Positions 61,274 to 64,000 of a stretch of 64,000 bases of DNA are shown in pieces. Source of the stretch: JACKAN01 sp964502735 (lineage in GTDB: Bacteria > Bdellovibrionota > Bdellovibrionia > Bdellovibrionales > UBA1609). Within the stretch, counting starts at the first letter, position 1, and each line of letters starts with the position of its first letter. The notes under the pieces are model-generated. The model had not been told where the DNA came from and made no database searches. It was given only the letters and a program-made list of their open reading frames with translations. Both the position numbers and the translations under genes were made by a program. The stretch covers positions 1 to 64,000 of the forward strand of contig CAZCYD010000007.1 in the NCBI GenBank assembly GCA_964502735.1. The letters run 5' to 3'.

Positions 61274-64000
61274 ATGGTTATTAGAGCAATTATTTTTACA
61301 TTTATCTCTTTATTATTTTTCGGCAACGAAATTGCTGGTGCCCAAGCACATTCTAAAAAAACAGAGGTTTTAGACTCATTGAGACTTAAAGAGGGAGATG
61401 AAGCTCAAAATGATATGAGAGCTCTAAAAACAGAGATGCTTGTAAGTAAAAGTGAAAGTCTAGCAATTCAGCAAGTGCAAAAACTTATTAAAAAATATAA
61501 AGGCATGGAGGTCGAAGCTGATCTTCAGTTGCGCTTGGCAGAATTGTATATGAGGAAAGCGAAAACGGATCGCTTTTTTGAATTGAATAGAGAATCTGAT
61601 GTAGTTGTAAATCTTGCGCAGAAAAAAATCAGTGGAGCTTCTTCAAAAAAAGCCATCATGGATGCAATTTCTATATATGATTACATTGAAAGAAAGTTTC
61701 CCAAGTACGACAAAATAGATGAAGTCATATTTAATAATGCTTTTGCCAGACAGCAAATAGGTCAAGATAAAGTGGCAGAGGAAAAGTATTGGAGAGTAAT
61801 TAATAAATATTCTTACTCATTTTTAGTTCCAGACTCTCACTTGGCGATTGGTGAAATGACATTTAAACAGAGGCGATTTCAACATGCTTTAGATCATTTT
61901 AATGCTATTAAAAAATATCCAATGTCTCGCGTTTATCCTTATGGCCTGTATAAGGGAGCCTGGACTCTCTACAATTTAAGACAAACTGAATTGGCAATGA
62001 AAGCGCTAGAACAGGTTGTCGAATACGGTAAAAGAGTTGAAGCCGAAGGCTTGGATGTAAGACTCGACTTAAGAAAAGAAGCTCTTACAGATATGACTTT
62101 ATTTTATAGTGAACTCTATCCAGCTAAAAAGGCTTATAGATATTTTATGAGTCAGGCTAAACGAGAGGAAGTTGGAGAACTTCTATTAAAATTAGCAAGA
62201 ATTTATGACAGACATAGTCTATATGAAAACAAAGATATAGTATTAAGAGATTATATTTTAGATAATCCTAAGAATATTCTTGTGCCAACGATCTATGACC
62301 AGCTTGTTTGGAACTACGAAAACATGAAAAATCGAGATAAGGCCATTAAGCAACTTAAAGATTTTTCTCTTATTTGTAAAAAGTCTAGCAAGTGGTCATC
62401 TCATCACCTCGCTTTAAATATGGAAAGTGAGGTTTCAAATTGTAATGAACTTTTTAGGTCAACATCTATTAAATTAGCTCAAAAGTGGTTGCAGATATGG
62501 GAGAAAAATCTTTCATTTTTTGAATTTGCCGACTCTTCTGAGAGGGCATTTGAATTATATTTAGAGGATAATTCTGATCTAATAAAATCTGATAAGGCTA
62601 GATTCTCACTTGCTCAATTACAGTTCAAACGTGATAAATTTAGATCATCTCTTGAGAATTACGAAAAGGTGGGAAGGTCAACTCAAGATAAAGAATTGGG
62701 CCATGACTCAAGATATGGAGCTATTGTATCCTTAGAGAAATCAATCGGCAAAGGGAGTTGGAATGATAAAGATGAAAAACACTTACACAGTTTAGTACAA
62801 CTCTACATTGAGCATCATCCAGATGGGGTTTATAGGCTAGATATTGAATTCAAATTGGCATTAATTTACTACGACAAGTCAAAGTATGACCTCGCAGCCC
62901 CAATATTCTTGAATTTAGGTGAAAGATTTAAAACCAATGAGAAGGGAATAAAAGCCCAAGATTTATACTTAGATATTTTAAATACAAAAAAAGATTTTGT
63001 AGGATTACAAAAATATTCAAAGTCGCTCATGGGTAATGGGGCAGATCAATCTCGTAAACAGAAGTTGAACCTCATATATGAGCAGGCCTACTTTTTAGAA
63101 GTCCAGAGTTTTGAGGAAAGAGGAAAGGTTTTAGAGGCGATAACAAAGTACAAAGACTTTGTTGCGGAGAATCCAAAATCAGAATTGGCAGAAAAGGCAG
63201 CTTGGAATGTAATTCAGCTTTATTTTCAGATTATGGACTTTAAAGGTGGTGCTGATGCGTCACATGAATTCGCGCAAAAGTTTCCTAAATCAAATAATGC
63301 AATACCAGCGCTTTTAAAAGCTGCCCATGCCTACGAAGAACTGGCTGACTTAAAAAAGGTTACTGAAGTTTTATTAAAGCTAAGTCAAGTAGATAAAGAT
63401 AATCACCTAAAATGGAAAAATCTTTCTGCAGATTTCTTTTATATACAAGGAACAATTACTGTTGCTGAAAATATATATAGACAAGTCTATCAGGAGAGGG
63501 ACGGTAAACATAGCCAGTATGCCCTCGTGCAAATGGAAAAAATTCAAAACAAAAGTGGATCATCGGAGCATTTAAACTTACTTCAAAAACTAATTAAGGA
63601 AAACATTCAACCAGAAGCTAGTCATGCTCAGTTATTTTTGGTTGAAAAACTTTGGCAAGAGAAAAAGTCTCAAGAAGCTTTTTCTGAAGCCATGAAATTA
63701 CTAAACATGAATAAAGAGGCCTCTCAATACGCAAAGGCTAAAGCAAGATTTATTCAAGCTCAAATTTTGGATGAAGAGTTTGACCGTCAGAGCGTTAAAT
63801 CGCAAATTGACAGATTTACAACTGTATTTGCCATTAAAACAGAAAAGTTAGAGAAGGCACAGCAGGCGTATCAATCTGCCATTAGATATGGAGATCCTAA
63901 AGTTGCCGTGCAAGCCCTGGTTCATCTTTCTAAACTGTATGAGAAATATGTAAAAACATTAAAGCAGATGCCAATTCCTGGAGGTCTGCCAGAGTCTGAG
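61274..64000 (+). CDS. Large exported TPR protein (partial, GltE-like)
   Basis: The frame opens with an ATG at 61274, four bases after the previous stop, and stays open for 909 codons to the window edge. Signal peptide (about 1-23, ending IAGAQ). The rest is helical with many tetratricopeptide-like units (for example EKAAWNVIQLYFQIMDFKGG, FSLAQLQFKRDKFRSSLENY). TPR proteins of this size accompany the AglRQS-type motor as GltE/GltD-like periplasmic parts. The C-terminus is outside the window. Confidence 0.85.
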   Translation, partial: MVIRAIIFTFISLLFFGNEIAGAQAHSKKTEVLDSLRLKEGDEAQNDMRALKTEMLVSKSESLAIQQVQKLIKKYKGMEVEADLQLRLAELYMRKAKTDRFFELNRESDVVVNLAQKKISGASSKKAIMDAISIYDYIERKFPKYDKIDEVIFNNAFARQQIGQDKVAEEKYWRVINKYSYSFLVPDSHLAIGEMTFKQRRFQHALDHFNAIKKYPMSRVYPYGLYKGAWTLYNLRQTELAMKALEQVVEYGKRVEAEGLDVRLDLRKEALTDMTLFYSELYPAKKAYRYFMSQAKREEVGELLLKLARIYDRHSLYENKDIVLRDYILDNPKNILVPTIYDQLVWNYENMKNRDKAIKQLKDFSLICKKSSKWSSHHLALNMESEVSNCNELFRSTSIKLAQKWLQIWEKNLSFFEFADSSERAFELYLEDNSDLIKSDKARFSLAQLQFKRDKFRSSLENYEKVGRSTQDKELGHDSRYGAIVSLEKSIGKGSWNDKDEKHLHSLVQLYIEHHPDGVYRLDIEFKLALIYYDKSKYDLAAPIFLNLGERFKTNEKGIKAQDLYLDILNTKKDFVGLQKYSKSLMGNGADQSRKQKLNLIYEQAYFLEVQSFEERGKVLEAITKYKDFVAENPKSELAEKAAWNVIQLYFQIMDFKGGADASHEFAQKFPKSNNAIPALLKAAHAYEELADLKKVTEVLLKLSQVDKDNHLKWKNLSADFFYIQGTITVAENIYRQVYQERDGKHSQYALVQMEKIQNKSGSSEHLNLLQKLIKENIQPEASHAQLFLVEKLWQEKKSQEAFSEAMKLLNMNKEASQYAKAKARFIQAQILDEEFDRQSVKSQIDRFTTVFAIKTEKLEKAQQAYQSAIRYGDPKVAVQALVHLSKLYEKYVKTLKQMPIPGGLPESE

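Overview
The window is a densely packed, visibly AT-rich bacterial chromosome segment with about 50 protein genes. I found no tRNA, rRNA, CRISPR array, phage or insertion sequence. Several features together suggest a Gram-negative member of Bdellovibrionota (Bdellovibrio/Bacteriovorax-like) or a close deltaproteobacterial-type relative. These are the many exported or lipid-anchored proteins, two M3 oligopeptidases, a PEGA-type Ser/Thr kinase, two separate ExbB/ExbD motor operons, GYF_2 and PilZ domain proteins, a degenerate GGDEF protein, and an outer-membrane lipid-trafficking (Mla) operon. This placement is an inference from gene content; no rRNA is present to confirm it.

Layout. 1-6 kb: a minus-strand prlC-nadK-recN operon and a Tyr/Gly-rich lipoprotein. 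6-9.9 kb: an exported M3 peptidase with a partly duplicated N-terminus, and a beta-barrel protein. 9.9-15.2 kb: an acyl-CoA ligase translationally coupled to a transmembrane Ser/Thr kinase, then coaE and a small envelope protein. 15.3-21.4 kb: three PorV/FadL-like barrels interleaved with lipoproteins and an exported thioredoxin-like protein. 21.5-27.8 kb: an orphan HI0074-like protein and addB-addA (both with nuclease motifs). 28-39.5 kb: a TonB-dependent receptor followed by DUF3450, a TtpC-like ExbB, ExbB, ExbD and TonB, then two unknown exported proteins and a TPR protein. 39.5-42.2 kb: a hypothetical gene, a lipoprotein/lysophospholipase pair and a barrel. 42.4-50.5 kb: a tight operon with a histidine-kinase-like protein lacking its phosphoacceptor His, a GGDEF protein with a destroyed active site but an intact RxxD I-site, alanine racemase and mlaE-mlaF-mlaD. 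50.6-58.2 kb: purH, a GYF_2/TPR membrane protein, a lipoprotein, a YhaM-like nuclease, rsmI, a NUDIX hydrolase and a HAD phosphatase. 58.5-64 kb: a GYF_2-PilZ protein, a TolQ/ExbB channel, two ExbD/TolR proteins and a large TPR protein that runs off the end. The last set resembles the Agl/Glt motor modules of Myxococcus and Bdellovibrio.

The most unusual structure is a dispersed family of four long inverted repeats (about 136-154 bp) at 8795-8940, 52171-52324, 55997-56131 and 57356-57491. Each has near-perfect 48-57 bp arms. The arms differ between copies but stay complementary within a copy, and they surround a conserved asymmetric core holding a small hairpin. All sit just after stop codons, and two touch or overlap the stop codon of the opposing gene. 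A second, non-palindromic 20-29 bp motif occurs four times (195-223, 8994-9022, 37877-37897, 50527-50555), always between co-directional genes and in their orientation. Other points of interest are the rsmI/NUDIX divergent pair whose start codons are separated by only 14 bp inside an inverted repeat, and the paired pseudo-kinase and pseudo-cyclase.
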